64,000 nucleotides of DNA. Source: Methylobacterium sp. 10 (GTDB taxonomy: Bacteria > Pseudomonadota > Alphaproteobacteria > Rhizobiales > Beijerinckiaceae). This document shows, piece after piece, positions 47,442-56,173 of this stretch. Below the pieces are notes generated by a model. The model searched no databases, was not told the origin of the DNA, and saw nothing but the letters and a program-made list of their open reading frames with translations. The stretch's first letter is position 1; each line of letters starts with the position of its first letter. Made by a program: the position numbers and the translations under genes. Location of the stretch: positions 3,094,035-3,158,034 of the forward strand of contig NZ_KI912577.1 in the NCBI RefSeq assembly GCF_000519085.1. The letters are read 5' to 3'.

Positions 47442-49729
47442 AATAATTGCCCGATCGTGTCGAGAAGCTGGCGCTGGTCGAACGTCTGTTTCGTCAGATA
47501 GGCGTCGGCGCCGAGAGCGAGCCCCCGTGCGACATCGTCTGCATCCCCCCGCGAGGTCATCAGGATCAGGGGAAGGCGGGAGAAGGCCTCGTCCGCCCTC
47601 AAGGCCTTCAGCAGCCCGAACCCGTCGAGGCGCGGCATCTCCACATCGGCCACGACCAGATCCACTGTCTCGATGCCGGCGCGGAGGCGGTCGAGGGCGT
47701 CCTGCCCGTCGACGCAGACGACGACGCGGTAACCCGCCGATTCCAGAATGCCCTTCTCCAAGGTTCGCGTGGTGATGGAATCGTCGACCACCAGGATCGT
47801 CGAACGTCGCGGGGGCGCGGCTGTTCCGGAGGGTTCGCCGGCAGGGTCCGGCGCGGCATGGTTCAGGTCGCCCGCCCGGCCGGCGAGGCCATCGGGATCG
47901 AGGACGAGGACCGGCGTATCACCGCCCAGGACGACGGTGCCCGAGATCAGACGCGGGTCCGCGCCGATGGGCGGTGCCGGCAGGACGAGAAGGTTGCGGA
48001 CATCGCGCAGGGCATCGATCCGCACCGCCCAGGACCGGCCGCACGCGCGCATCAGCACCGCCGTCACCGGGCGGCCCTCGCCCGGACGGTTGTCCTCGCC
48101 CGCCACCCCGATGAGGCCCGCCAAGTCCACCAGGGGCAGAGACAGATCCTCGCCGCCCTCCCTCGGCAGACGCACCATGGTCCGGCCCATGACCGAGGAG
48201 AGGCTCGATCGGTCGAGGCGCAAGAGGCGCTCCACGCTGGCGCTCGGCAGGGCGAAGATCGAGGCGCCGACATCCACCAGCAGTAGGGTCCGCCGCGCCG
48301 CGGACAGCGGCAGGTGCATGATGAGCGACGTCCCCGCCGGGACACGCGGTTCGAGCCGGACGCTGCCGCCGAGACGCCGGACCGTATCGGCGACGACGGA
48401 CAGGCCGATGCCCCGTCCGGACAGGGTGTCGACGGCGGAAGCGGTGGAGAAGCCGGGTTCGAACACGAGGGCGAGGAAGGAATCCGGATCGCCATCGGCG
48501 GCACCGATCAGGCCGCGCGCCCGCGCCGTCGCCTCGATGGCGCGCAGGTCCGGCCCGCCTCCGTCGTCGTGGATGCCGATGACGAGGCGGCCGCCGCGCA
48601 CGGCGACGTCGAGGGTAATCGAGAGCGCGGGCGGCTTGCCCCGGCGTTCACGCTGCTCGGGCGGCTCCGCGCCATGGCTCAAGGCATTGCGCAGGGCGTG
48701 GAGGACCGGGTCCTTCAACGCTTGCAGCATGGCGCGGTCGACGGGGAGGTCGAGGCCGCGCGCCACCACGTCGATCTCCCGGCCGGCCTCGCGAGCCATG
48801 TCGCGGAGCGCCCGTGGAAACGCGCCGAACACGGTCTCCGCCGGCACGAGGGCCAGTCGCTCGGCCTCGCGTCCGATCCGGGCGGAGGCGGCGTCCGCCG
48901 CGGCGATGGCGCCCGTACGGATCCGGGCGAGCAGCGCGGCATCGCGGGCGAGGGCTAGGAGGGCCGTCTCGAAACCGCGCAACTCCGCCCTGATGGCGTC
49001 GAGGCCGGACGCATCCGCCCCGGGCTCGGTTCGGCCCTTGCCGCTACGGGCCTCTGCCCCGCGAAGGATCTCGGCCCCGCGAAGGGTCTCGGCCCGGCGA
49101 CCGAGGGCGGCGGCGTCCCGCTGGAGCTTCGCCAGTCCCTCCGCCACCACGGATTCCGCGCCGAGCGCACTGGTCAATTCATGCGAGGCCCGTGTCATCG
49201 CCTCCACCGCGTCCGCGGGCACGCGCAGCAGCGCTCCCGCATCGGCGGTGGAGTCCGCCAGATTCGGCGCGGGCTTCTGCGGCGGCGATTGCGCCGGGAT
49301 ACCGACCGCAGGCGGATCCGTCCGGACCGGTGGCGTCTCGGCGGGAACCGGGGACGGCCCGGCGAGGCAGCGGTCGAGGGACGCGAGCGCATCGGCCGGC
49401 ATGGCCGGATCGGCTTCGCCCTTGAGGGCGGCGACATAGGCCTCGATCCGGTCCAGGGCGAGGTGGACGGCGCCCGTCGCCTCGCGGTCGAGGGCGGCGT
49501 CGCCGGCGACGATCCGCTCGAACAGGGTCTCGAGGCGATGCGCCACGGCCTCGACCCTGGGCAGGTCCACCGCCCGCGAGGCGCCCTTCAGGCTGTGCGC
49601 CCGGCGGAACACGTCGTTCCAGTCGGGAGGGACGTTCCCGGCCGCACCGGCCAAGGCAGCGCGGATCGCATCGATATGCTCGCGATGCTCGACCTCGAAG
49701 GCCGCGAGGAGCTGCTGGCGGATATCCAT
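47438..49729 (-). CDS. cheA: CheA-type histidine kinase with C-terminal receiver
   Basis: A 763-residue CheA/WspE-like hybrid. The Hpt domain carries the phospho-acceptor His45 in RRAHSLKGASRAV. An Ala/Pro-rich linker follows, then dimerisation, HATPase (LHALRNALSHGAEPPEQ, GIHDDGGG and GRGIGLSVVADTVRRLGG), a CheW-like domain (TLLLVDVGASIFALPSASVE) and a receiver (ILVVDDSITTRTLEKGI, phospho-Asp in VVADVEMPRLDG). The CheW domain plus fused receiver is the design of WspE in Pseudomonas. It lies 26 nt after the MCP gene and overlaps cheB by 4 nt. It probably phosphorylates CheB and one or more receivers in the downstream kinases. Confidence 0.93.
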   Translation of the reverse strand: MDIRQQLLAAFEVEHREHIDAIRAALAGAAGNVPPDWNDVFRRAHSLKGASRAVDLPRVEAVAHRLETLFERIVAGDAALDREATGAVHLALDRIEAYVAALKGEADPAMPADALASLDRCLAGPSPVPAETPPVRTDPPAVGIPAQSPPQKPAPNLADSTADAGALLRVPADAVEAMTRASHELTSALGAESVVAEGLAKLQRDAAALGRRAETLRGAEILRGAEARSGKGRTEPGADASGLDAIRAELRGFETALLALARDAALLARIRTGAIAAADAASARIGREAERLALVPAETVFGAFPRALRDMAREAGREIDVVARGLDLPVDRAMLQALKDPVLHALRNALSHGAEPPEQRERRGKPPALSITLDVAVRGGRLVIGIHDDGGGPDLRAIEATARARGLIGAADGDPDSFLALVFEPGFSTASAVDTLSGRGIGLSVVADTVRRLGGSVRLEPRVPAGTSLIMHLPLSAARRTLLLVDVGASIFALPSASVERLLRLDRSSLSSVMGRTMVRLPREGGEDLSLPLVDLAGLIGVAGEDNRPGEGRPVTAVLMRACGRSWAVRIDALRDVRNLLVLPAPPIGADPRLISGTVVLGGDTPVLVLDPDGLAGRAGDLNHAAPDPAGEPSGTAAPPRRSTILVVDDSITTRTLEKGILESAGYRVVVCVDGQDALDRLRAGIETVDLVVADVEMPRLDGFGLLKALRADEAFSRLPLILMTSRGDADDVARGLALGADAYLTKQTFDQRQLLDTIGQLL

Positions 49730-49755
49730 CGGTCGGCTGCGCCCGGCCTCTCCCG

Positions 49756-51426
49756 TCAGTGCCGGTATCGGTCGGCGAGGGTCAGGAGCGCCTGAGCGAG
49801 TTCGGTGAGATTGGCGGAGGCCGCCTCGACCTCACGGGTACCGGCGGCGGTCTGCTGGCTCGCCTGCCGGATGTTCTGGAGGGCCCCCATCACCTGCTCG
49901 ATGCCGAGCTGCTGCTGGTTGGTGGAGGCGACGATCTGCTGGAAGGTCTGGACGCTCTCCTCGACCTTGGCGGTGATCTCCTCGATGGTCCGCTGGGTCG
50001 TGTCCGAGCGGGCCTTGCCGGTCATGGTGCGCTTGACCGCCTCCTCGGTGAGCATGACCGAGGTGTTGATGCCCCGCTGGATCTCCGAGAGGATGGTGCG
50101 CACCTGCGCGGTGGCCGCCTTGGCCTGATCGGCCAGCAGTTTCATTTCCGAGGCGACGACGGCGAAGCTCCGGCCGCTCTCGCCCGCCGCCGCCGCCTCG
50201 ATCGCCGCGTTGAGCGCCAAGAGGTGGGTGCGCTCCGAGATGTCGTTGACGGTGGTGATGATCTCGCCGATCGCCTGGGTCTTCTCACTGAGGGATACGA
50301 TGTTGCCGGCCACCGCCTCCGCCTGCTCGCGGATGGAATCCATGGCCTTGGCCGTATCCGCCACGGCCCGCAGGCCGGCCCGCGAGATCTGCGCGGTGGA
50401 TTGGGCGGTGGCGATCACCTCGCTCGCCCGCTTGCCGATCTGGGCGCCGGAATGGGTGATCTCGTCGACCGTGGCGGCGGTCTCCTGCACGGCCGCGAAC
50501 TGCTCTTCTACGCTGGCCGCCTGTTCCTGGGCGGAGGCGCGGATCTCGGCGGCGGCGGCATTGAGGTCGGAGGTGGCCGCCCGGTTGGTGCGGGCGAGGT
50601 CGGCGAGGCCCGAGACCATGGCGTTCAGGGTCGATGCCAGGCGGCCGATCTCGTCGGAGCCGGTGCGCGCGAGCGTCCGCGTCAGGTCGCCCGACCCCAC
50701 ATGCTCGGCGAAGGCCATGACCTCTTCGAGGGGCTTGACCACGCCCCGGCGGATGAGGCCCGTGACCACGATGCTCAGGACGACGCAGAGAGCGAGAATG
50801 AGGCCGATGGAGACGAGGCTGCGCTCGTAGATGTCGCTGGAGCGGCGCTGGCCCGCATCGATTCCCTGGTCGAGCAGGTCGCGGGTGCGGTCGAGATCAC
50901 GCAGGAACTCGTCCTGGATGCGATTGAGATCGTCGTTGCGGGCTTCCACCCCCTCGACGTCCTTGGCCGAGATGGCGGCGAGTTGCACCTCGCTGGCGGT
51001 GCGCAGCTTCCGGAAATCCACCGCGGCGGCGCTGGCGGCCTCGCCGAGCCGCTTCCAGATCGCCGCGCGCTCGGGAGAGGGGGCCGTGGCGCCATAGCCG
51101 TCGGCGGTGCGGATGGTGTCGACGAGGATCGCTTCCGACTCGGACGCCACGCGGCGCCACGTATCGACGATCGCGGCGATCTCGCCATCGGGGCGGTTGC
51201 GCATCAAAGCCGCGATGACGCCGTTGCGGCGAAGGCTGCCGAGGTCGCGCGACTTGTTGCCGAGGTCGTCGAGCTTGCGCGCGATGTTGAGGTCGCGCGT
51301 GACGATCGTCGCGGTGTTGTCGCGGACGGCTCCGATCTGGCCCAGCGCGTAGACGCCGAGCCCCACCATCACCAGGGTGATGGCGACAAAGCCGATGAGG
51401 ATCCGTTTTCCGATCGAGATCGACAC
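49756..51426 (-). CDS. Methyl-accepting chemotaxis protein, two-TM type
   Basis: A 556-residue membrane receptor. TM1 spans about residues 8-30 (RILIGFVAITLVMVGLGVYA), then a helical periplasmic sensor of about 150 residues resembling the four-helix bundle type, TM2 (SIGLILALCVVLSIVVTGLI), HAMP and the long cytoplasmic coiled coil. The signalling tip ISERTHLLALNAAIEAAAAG is conserved. GTG 51426 gives a normal N-terminus with TM1, with GGAG 11 nt before it; longer frames would overlap cheW. It is the likely input of the cluster (WspA position). No C-terminal pentapeptide for CheR binding is seen. Confidence 0.92.
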   Translation of the reverse strand: MSISIGKRILIGFVAITLVMVGLGVYALGQIGAVRDNTATIVTRDLNIARKLDDLGNKSRDLGSLRRNGVIAALMRNRPDGEIAAIVDTWRRVASESEAILVDTIRTADGYGATAPSPERAAIWKRLGEAASAAAVDFRKLRTASEVQLAAISAKDVEGVEARNDDLNRIQDEFLRDLDRTRDLLDQGIDAGQRRSSDIYERSLVSIGLILALCVVLSIVVTGLIRRGVVKPLEEVMAFAEHVGSGDLTRTLARTGSDEIGRLASTLNAMVSGLADLARTNRAATSDLNAAAAEIRASAQEQAASVEEQFAAVQETAATVDEITHSGAQIGKRASEVIATAQSTAQISRAGLRAVADTAKAMDSIREQAEAVAGNIVSLSEKTQAIGEIITTVNDISERTHLLALNAAIEAAAAGESGRSFAVVASEMKLLADQAKAATAQVRTILSEIQRGINTSVMLTEEAVKRTMTGKARSDTTQRTIEEITAKVEESVQTFQQIVASTNQQQLGIEQVMGALQNIRQASQQTAAGTREVEAASANLTELAQALLTLADRYRH

Positions 51427-51481
51427 GCTGGGCGACGCTCCGAAACCGCTCGACGGGCAGGGCTCGCGGGGAGCCTGACCG

Positions 51482-52078
51482 TCAGCCTTGAGGCAGGTAT
51501 CGCCGCAGGAGACGCGGCAGATCGATGACGACGAAGCCGGCCTCTCCGCCCTGGAGGGCGGCCTCCGGGCCGGGAGCCGCTGCATAGCCCGAAACCGCAT
51601 CCGCACCCAAGCCGCCCATGGGGACAGACTCGGCCGTGAGTGCGCCGTCCACGTCCGCGACGGCGAGAACCCGGTCGACGGCGAGGGCCACGGGGGCGAT
51701 GCCGCCGCGCAGGACGAGGATGTGGCCCGTCGCCGTCGAGGACTCGGCCCGAGAAGAATCCGCGCGCGAGAGAACCGGACGCGAGAGGGTGCCCGCGAGG
51801 CTGAGCACGCTGACGACGCGGCCGGACAGAGCGATGAGGCCGAGGAGTTCCGGCGGCGCCCCCGGAACGGGCGTGTAGGTCCGCGCCGGCACCACCTGGA
51901 CGACGGAGTCCAGGGGCAGGCCGTAGCGGTCGTCCCCGGCGGCGCAGACCAGGTACGGGCGGGTCACCGCATGGCGGGCGATGTCGCCGCCTCGGCGGGC
52001 GAGCGCGGCCGTGCGCTCATCGAGCAGCCTCCGGATACGCGGATCGTCGGAGGTGTCCCCTGCGGCCTGTGCGATCAC
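51482..52078 (-). CDS. cheW: CheW-family coupling protein (second)
   Basis: A 198-residue CheW-like adaptor. Residues 1-45 are an extra N-terminal helix region; the CheW fold follows with YLVCAAGDDRYGLPLDSVVQ, LLGLIALSGRVVSVLSLAGT and LVLRGGIAPVALAVDRVL. GTG 52078 overlaps the cheR stop by 4 nt (GTGA), which fixes the start; the long frame upstream is inside cheR. It links receptor and CheA at the membrane. Confidence 0.88.
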   Translation of the reverse strand: MIAQAAGDTSDDPRIRRLLDERTAALARRGGDIARHAVTRPYLVCAAGDDRYGLPLDSVVQVVPARTYTPVPGAPPELLGLIALSGRVVSVLSLAGTLSRPVLSRADSSRAESSTATGHILVLRGGIAPVALAVDRVLAVADVDGALTAESVPMGGLGADAVSGYAAAPGPEAALQGGEAGFVVIDLPRLLRRYLPQG

Positions 52079-53538
52079 GTTGCGGAGCTCCTCATGCGCA
52101 GGCGGGCGGCGTCCACGCTCTCGACCAATCGTCCTGCGCTCAGCCCGTCGCCTTCGCAGAGCAGGGTGTCGGGCGGCTGGTCGCGGCCGAAGCGGACGGC
52201 GTTGTCGAACGCCCGACGGGCCTCGGCCTCGCGTCCCAGGGCGCCCAGCAGCAATCCGAGCTGGTAATGCGCCATCACGAAGGTGCGGTCGAGGTAGAGC
52301 GCCCCGCGCAGGGCCCGCTCGGCCTCCGCCTCGCGGCCGAGGTCGTAGGCGAGGAGACCATCGTAATAGTGCAGCCGCGCATCGGTGGGCGTGGCCAGGA
52401 GGGCGGCGTGAACCCTGCGCCACCCTTCCGCGATCTGCCCGGAATCGGCAAGCGTCCGGATCGCTGCCAGGACCGCCTCGACATCCTCCGGCTCGACCCC
52501 GTCGATCGAGGGGGAGGGGGCGTCGGCGATGGGAGCCGGGATCGAGGCGAAGACCGACGGCGGTTCGGCCTCGGGCGCCGGAGGTCCGGGAACGGATATG
52601 GCGACGGCGGTCGCCACGGTCGCGAGCACCGGCGGCGGCTCGACGGGGAGCGCGGTCGTCGGCAGGCGGTAGGCCACCGTACCGGGGAGGTTCACCGGCT
52701 GCAGGGTGGCCGCGAAGGCCGGGTTCGGTTCGGCATGCCCGATCAGGAGCCAGCCGTCCGGAACGAGGCGATGACCGAGCCCGCGCACGATGCCGAGCAC
52801 CGCCTCGGCCTGGAAGTAGATCAGCACGTTGCGGCAGAGGATGAGATCGAACCCTGCGGTGGGCGGGGAAGCGGAACCGTCGATCAGGCTCATCAGGTTC
52901 TGGCGCTCGAAGCGTACCATCCGCCGGAATTCCGGCCTCAGGGTGAAACTGCCCTCGCGGGCGATCCCCGGCACCGAGGGGCCGAGGACGAAGTAACGCG
53001 CATGTTCCTCGGGCGGCAGGGTGCGCAGGGCCCAGCGGCCGAACACCGCCGCGCGGGCCGTCGCCAGGGCCTCGTGGCTGATGTCGGTGCCGGTGATGGC
53101 GATCCGCCAGTGGGGAAGGTCGTCGCCGAGGAGTTCGTGGAGCAGGATCGCGATGGAGTAGGGCTCCGCCCCCGTCGAGCATCCGGCACTCCAGATCCGC
53201 AGGGATTTCGTCTCCGCGCGCGCCGCGATCAGGCCGGGCAGGATCGTCCCGCGCAGGGCCGCGAACTGCTCGGCATAGCGGAAGAAGAACGTCTCGCCGA
53301 TGGTGATCTCGGCCTCGAGGGCGGCCCATTCCGCAGGACCGGTGGCCTCGGCGTCGAGATGGGCGAGATAGGCGGCGGAATCGGCGAGCCGGCATGCCTT
53401 GAATCGCTTGCGCAGCCGGTCGAAGAGCAGGTCGTCCTTGTCTGCGTAATAATGGTGCCCGGTCCGGGCGATCACCTTCGCCTTGAGGGCGGCGAAGGTC
53501 GGATCGCGTTCGGGACCAGCCTTGGCCGGACGGATCAT
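52075..53538 (-). CDS. cheR: CheR-type methyltransferase with TPR tail (WspC-like)
   Basis: A 487-residue receptor methyltransferase that uses S-adenosylmethionine to methylate MCP glutamates. The CheR core has LEAEITIGETFFFRYAEQF, the SAM site IWSAGCSTGAEPYSIAILL and DLILCRNVLIYF. The C-terminal 130 residues hold tetratricopeptide repeats (LHYYDGLLAYDLGREAEAE, AHYQLGLLLGALGREAEARR), as in WspC. The ATG at 53538 is preferred. The frame is open to 53676, but that part is encoded by the 15-bp repeats and the end of the upstream cheW gene. The linker between core and TPR is Pro/Val-rich. Confidence 0.9.
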   Translation of the reverse strand: MIRPAKAGPERDPTFAALKAKVIARTGHHYYADKDDLLFDRLRKRFKACRLADSAAYLAHLDAEATGPAEWAALEAEITIGETFFFRYAEQFAALRGTILPGLIAARAETKSLRIWSAGCSTGAEPYSIAILLHELLGDDLPHWRIAITGTDISHEALATARAAVFGRWALRTLPPEEHARYFVLGPSVPGIAREGSFTLRPEFRRMVRFERQNLMSLIDGSASPPTAGFDLILCRNVLIYFQAEAVLGIVRGLGHRLVPDGWLLIGHAEPNPAFAATLQPVNLPGTVAYRLPTTALPVEPPPVLATVATAVAISVPGPPAPEAEPPSVFASIPAPIADAPSPSIDGVEPEDVEAVLAAIRTLADSGQIAEGWRRVHAALLATPTDARLHYYDGLLAYDLGREAEAERALRGALYLDRTFVMAHYQLGLLLGALGREAEARRAFDNAVRFGRDQPPDTLLCEGDGLSAGRLVESVDAARLRMRSSAT

Positions 53539-53546
53539 CGGGCGGC

Positions 53547-53621
53547 CGATCCGCTCATGGGCGATCCGCTCATGGGCGATCCGCTCATGGGCGATCCGCT
53601 CATGGGAAAGTCGCTCATGGG
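53547..53621. repeat. 15-bp tandem repeat between cheW and cheR
   Basis: Four exact copies of CGATCCGCTCATGGG (53547-53606) are followed by one changed copy (AAAGTCGCTCATGGG, 53607-53621) and a decayed one. On the - strand each copy carries ATGAGC. The stop codon of the upstream cheW gene (53617-53615) lies in the fifth copy. Confidence 0.95.
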
Positions 53622-54121
53622 GAAGTCGCTGCGTCGAGCCCGGACAGCCGCTCGGCCGCCGCGCGGGTGAGGGCATCGAGGCGGATGCGCTCTTCTTCTG
53701 TAAGAAGGCGGGGCAGGCTCAACACATCGACGCGGCTGCGCCCCCGCTCGAACCCGGCGACCACGCAGCCGTTGAGGCTGCGCTTTTCATCCGCCGGCTG
53801 GATCTCGGAATCGGGAACGACGACGAGGGCCTCGGCGCGGTCGACCAGGAAGGCGGTGGAACGCGCCGCGTCGAGGACGAGATGCCGATCCACGTCATCG
53901 GGATCGGCCGCCGTCTCACTCAGCCCGAGGAGCCGCGCGAGATCGATCACCGGAACCGCGGCACCGCCGAGGTTGAGGAATCCCGCGAGCATGCCCGCCG
54001 TCGCGGATGGCCGGTGCAGCCGGGGAAGCGGCAGGACCTCGCTCACACAGGTCCGGGCCAGGGCGCAGGCGGTGCCCGCCACGTCGAGGATCAGGAAGGC
54101 CGTCGTCGCGGTCGGGGGCAT
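53615..54121 (-). CDS. cheW: CheW-family coupling protein (first)
   Basis: A 168-residue CheW-like adaptor (WspB or WspD position). AFLILDVAGTACALARTCVS, LPLPRLHRPSATAGMLAGFL and NLGGAAVPVIDLARLLGL show the CheW fold, and HLVLDAARSTAFLVDRAEAL follows. ATG 54121 gives MPPTATTAFLIL; there is no strong ribosome-binding site, and the frame extends to 54223. Two CheW genes flanking cheR is a Wsp hallmark. Its last codons lie next to the tandem repeats. Confidence 0.85.
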   Translation of the reverse strand: MPPTATTAFLILDVAGTACALARTCVSEVLPLPRLHRPSATAGMLAGFLNLGGAAVPVIDLARLLGLSETAADPDDVDRHLVLDAARSTAFLVDRAEALVVVPDSEIQPADEKRSLNGCVVAGFERGRSRVDVLSLPRLLTEEERIRLDALTRAAAERLSGLDAATSP

Positions 54122-54241
54122 CGGTCCCGGAAGGCATGATGGGAGGGTCGCCCAGATAGGCCGATGCCGGAGAGCCACGCAAATGGATTCGATCTCCCCG
54201 GACCGGAGTTCTCGCTCCGCCACCGGTGCTGCGGAGCCGGA

Positions 54242-55858
54242 TCAGCCCTCGAAGCGGTATGGCGCGGCCCGCGGATGCGGGGCACCCTCCGGAGCGGCGC
54301 AGCAGGTCCTGTTCCGGCCGGCGGCCTTGGCCTCGTAGAGGGCGGCATCGGCCCGCCGGTAGAGGTCGAACGGTTCCAGGGAACCGCCCGCTTCGGGCAG
54401 GGCGCTGGCCACGCCGACACTCACGGTGATCGCGCCCGCTTCGATCCCCGCCGCCGGGACCGACAGGGTCGACATGTGCGCATGCACGCGCTCGGCGACG
54501 CCAAGGGCGGCGGCCCGATCGGCATGCGGCAGCAGCAGGACGAACTCTTCACCGCCGACGCGGCAGACGATGTCCCCGGGACGACGCAGGCTGGCGGACA
54601 GGCGGCCAGCGATGCCCTGGAGCACCCTGTCGCCGACGGCGTGGCCATGGCGGTCGTTGTAGCGCTTGAAGTGGTCCGCATCGACCACGAGGAGAGAGAG
54701 CGGCGTTCCCTGATGGCGGGCGCTTGTCCAGAGCCGGGCGACCATCTCCTCGAACGCGCGGCGGTTGGGCAATCCGGTGAGCACGTCGGTCCGGGACAGC
54801 CGCTCCAATTCCGCCTGGATCGCGGCACGGCGTTGCAGCTCCCGCCAGAACAGGAGGGAGAGGCCGATGGTCAGGCCGCACAGCAGCACCACGACGAGGC
54901 TGATGACGAAGGCCTTCCGGCGCCACTCCGCCTCGATCTCGTCAGCCGACAGGGTGACGTTGAGGATGAAGGGAAGATCGCCGATGCGGGTGAAGGCGAA
55001 GTGCCGCTCGCTGCCGTCGCGGGGCGATGTCCCCACGAAGCTGCCGCTGCCCTCCCGCCGGAACCGTTCGAATGTCGGGGTCCCGGCGATGGAACTGCCG
55101 ATATCACTCTCCAGATAAGGATGGCGAACGATGCGCATGCCGTCGGAGCGATACAGATTGATCGCGCCGTACGGGCCGAGACCGATCCGATCGAACAGCC
55201 TGTGGAAGTAGGACAGGCTCAGCGAGCCCAGCACGATGCCGCCGAAGGATCCGTCCGGCTTGTCGATGCGGCGGCTCAGGACCAGCACCGGCGTCCTCAA
55301 CAGGCGCGAGACGACGGGAGGACTGATGTAGAGGCCGAGATCGGCCCGGGCTTTTTGCGCCTTGAAGTAGTCGCGATCGGAATTGTTGAGCTTACGCGGC
55401 GTGACCGATGCGGCGTCGATGACGGTGTCTCCGTTCTCGTCGAGGACTAGCATCACCCCCATGTCCCTGGCGCTGGCAGCGCGGTCGAAGAGGATCAGCT
55501 GCCGCAATTCGGGGCTGACGTCTCGTACGCCCGGCACGTTCAAGCCGTCGACGACGCCCTGAATCGACAGGTCGATGATCTCGAAATTGCGGGCGATGTC
55601 GCGCTCGATGACCCGAAGCAGGTTTCGCGAGGTCTGCTCGGCCTTGTCCCAAGCGTCGCGCCGCATGTCGAGCAGCATCACCCCGGAGGTGATCAGCATG
55701 CCGATCGGCGCGAGAACACCGAGCACGATCCAGGTCCGAGCTGACCATGTGACCCGGCCGAGGCGAAGATTGAGGCCCATCGAAAGCCGCGCTGCAGGAT
55801 CGTCGTCGGGTAGCCCGGGGTCTCGTGCGGGAGCCCCGGATTCTCGGTCCTTCAGCAC
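54242..55858 (-). CDS. Membrane diguanylate cyclase (Cache-GGDEF)
   Basis: A 538-residue membrane enzyme. TM1 is about residues 43-63, then a periplasmic region of about 250 residues of Cache type (DRDYFKAQKARADLGLYISP and LVLSRRIDKPDGSFGGIVLG, typical double-Cache), TM2 at about 316-337, and a GGDEF domain with the active motif GGEEF (435-439). The inhibitory I-site RPGD (426-429) lies five residues before it, so product feedback is likely. It makes c-di-GMP from two GTP. It lies 120 bp upstream of the first cheW. In Wsp systems the cyclase WspR has a receiver instead; here a directly sensing cyclase takes the place, so functional coupling is inferred only. Confidence 0.9.
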   Translation of the reverse strand: MLKDRESGAPARDPGLPDDDPAARLSMGLNLRLGRVTWSARTWIVLGVLAPIGMLITSGVMLLDMRRDAWDKAEQTSRNLLRVIERDIARNFEIIDLSIQGVVDGLNVPGVRDVSPELRQLILFDRAASARDMGVMLVLDENGDTVIDAASVTPRKLNNSDRDYFKAQKARADLGLYISPPVVSRLLRTPVLVLSRRIDKPDGSFGGIVLGSLSLSYFHRLFDRIGLGPYGAINLYRSDGMRIVRHPYLESDIGSSIAGTPTFERFRREGSGSFVGTSPRDGSERHFAFTRIGDLPFILNVTLSADEIEAEWRRKAFVISLVVVLLCGLTIGLSLLFWRELQRRAAIQAELERLSRTDVLTGLPNRRAFEEMVARLWTSARHQGTPLSLLVVDADHFKRYNDRHGHAVGDRVLQGIAGRLSASLRRPGDIVCRVGGEEFVLLLPHADRAAALGVAERVHAHMSTLSVPAAGIEAGAITVSVGVASALPEAGGSLEPFDLYRRADAALYEAKAAGRNRTCCAAPEGAPHPRAAPYRFEG

Positions 55859-55980
55859 CTAGTCCGCTCATCGGAGGCGAGCAAACGCAAATGGAGTGAA
55901 TCCGGGCGGACTGTCATCGCCGGGATCGACGGCGCGATCTCACTGTGCCAGCGCGAGGCATTATCTTGCCTCGAACGGCG
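55859..55980. other. Divergent region between diguanylate cyclase and ilv leader
   Basis: No gene, repeat or clear promoter for the - strand cyclase could be identified; the ilv promoter starts at its right edge. Confidence 0.5.
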
Positions 55981-56009
55981 TTGACCGGCTCCTCGGATCT
56001 GTTTAAACA
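55981..56009 (+). promoter_or_regulatory. Promoter of ilvBN
   Basis: TTGACC (55981-55986), a 17-bp spacer and TAAACA (56004-56009). A start near 56016 lies about 50 nt before the leader peptide, as expected for an attenuated operon. Confidence 0.55.
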
Positions 56010-56066
56010 ACCGGTCACGAGTTTACGATTCGTCAGATCGACGAACGACGAGGTTTCGGTTTTCCC

Positions 56067-56117
56067 ATGCGGGTCATCCTTATCGTAACGGAAGCGCCAC
56101 CGACCGGACGGCCCTGA
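56067..56117 (+). CDS. ilvB leader peptide (attenuation)
   Basis: A 16-residue open frame, [16 protein letters not shown], then TGA. Five consecutive codons are for Val, Ile, Leu, Ile and Val, the end products of the pathway encoded just downstream. A terminator hairpin follows 35 bp later and ilvB after that. This is the arrangement of known ilvB/ilvG leaders, where ribosome stalling at scarce branched-chain amino acids prevents termination. The purine-rich GACGAGG is about 14 nt upstream, a slightly long spacing. It is too short to show in ordinary gene calls. Confidence 0.75.
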   Translation: MRVILIVTEAPPTGRP

Positions 56118-56173
56118 TACAGGGGTCGTGATCCGGATGGTGGCGCGTGCAGGGTCCTTCGGGGCCCTTTTTT
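56094..56173 (+). promoter_or_regulatory. ilvB transcription attenuator
   Basis: Stem A pairs GCGCCACC..CCGG (56094-56107) with CCGG..GGTGGCGC (56133-56146). The terminator pairs GGGTCC (56152-56157) with GGGCCC (56162-56167) around a TTCG loop, followed by six T (56168-56173). An antiterminator is possible between 56110-56116 (GGCCCTG) and 56150-56156 (CAGGGTC), which would take away the left arm of the terminator. A ribosome stalled at 56073-56087 leaves 56110-56116 free; one at the stop codon covers it. The switch logic is inferred. Confidence 0.7.

Noticed and set aside
53547..53621. Tandem repeats as a CRISPR array
   Set aside because: Units are 15 bp, directly adjacent without spacers, and no cas genes are present.
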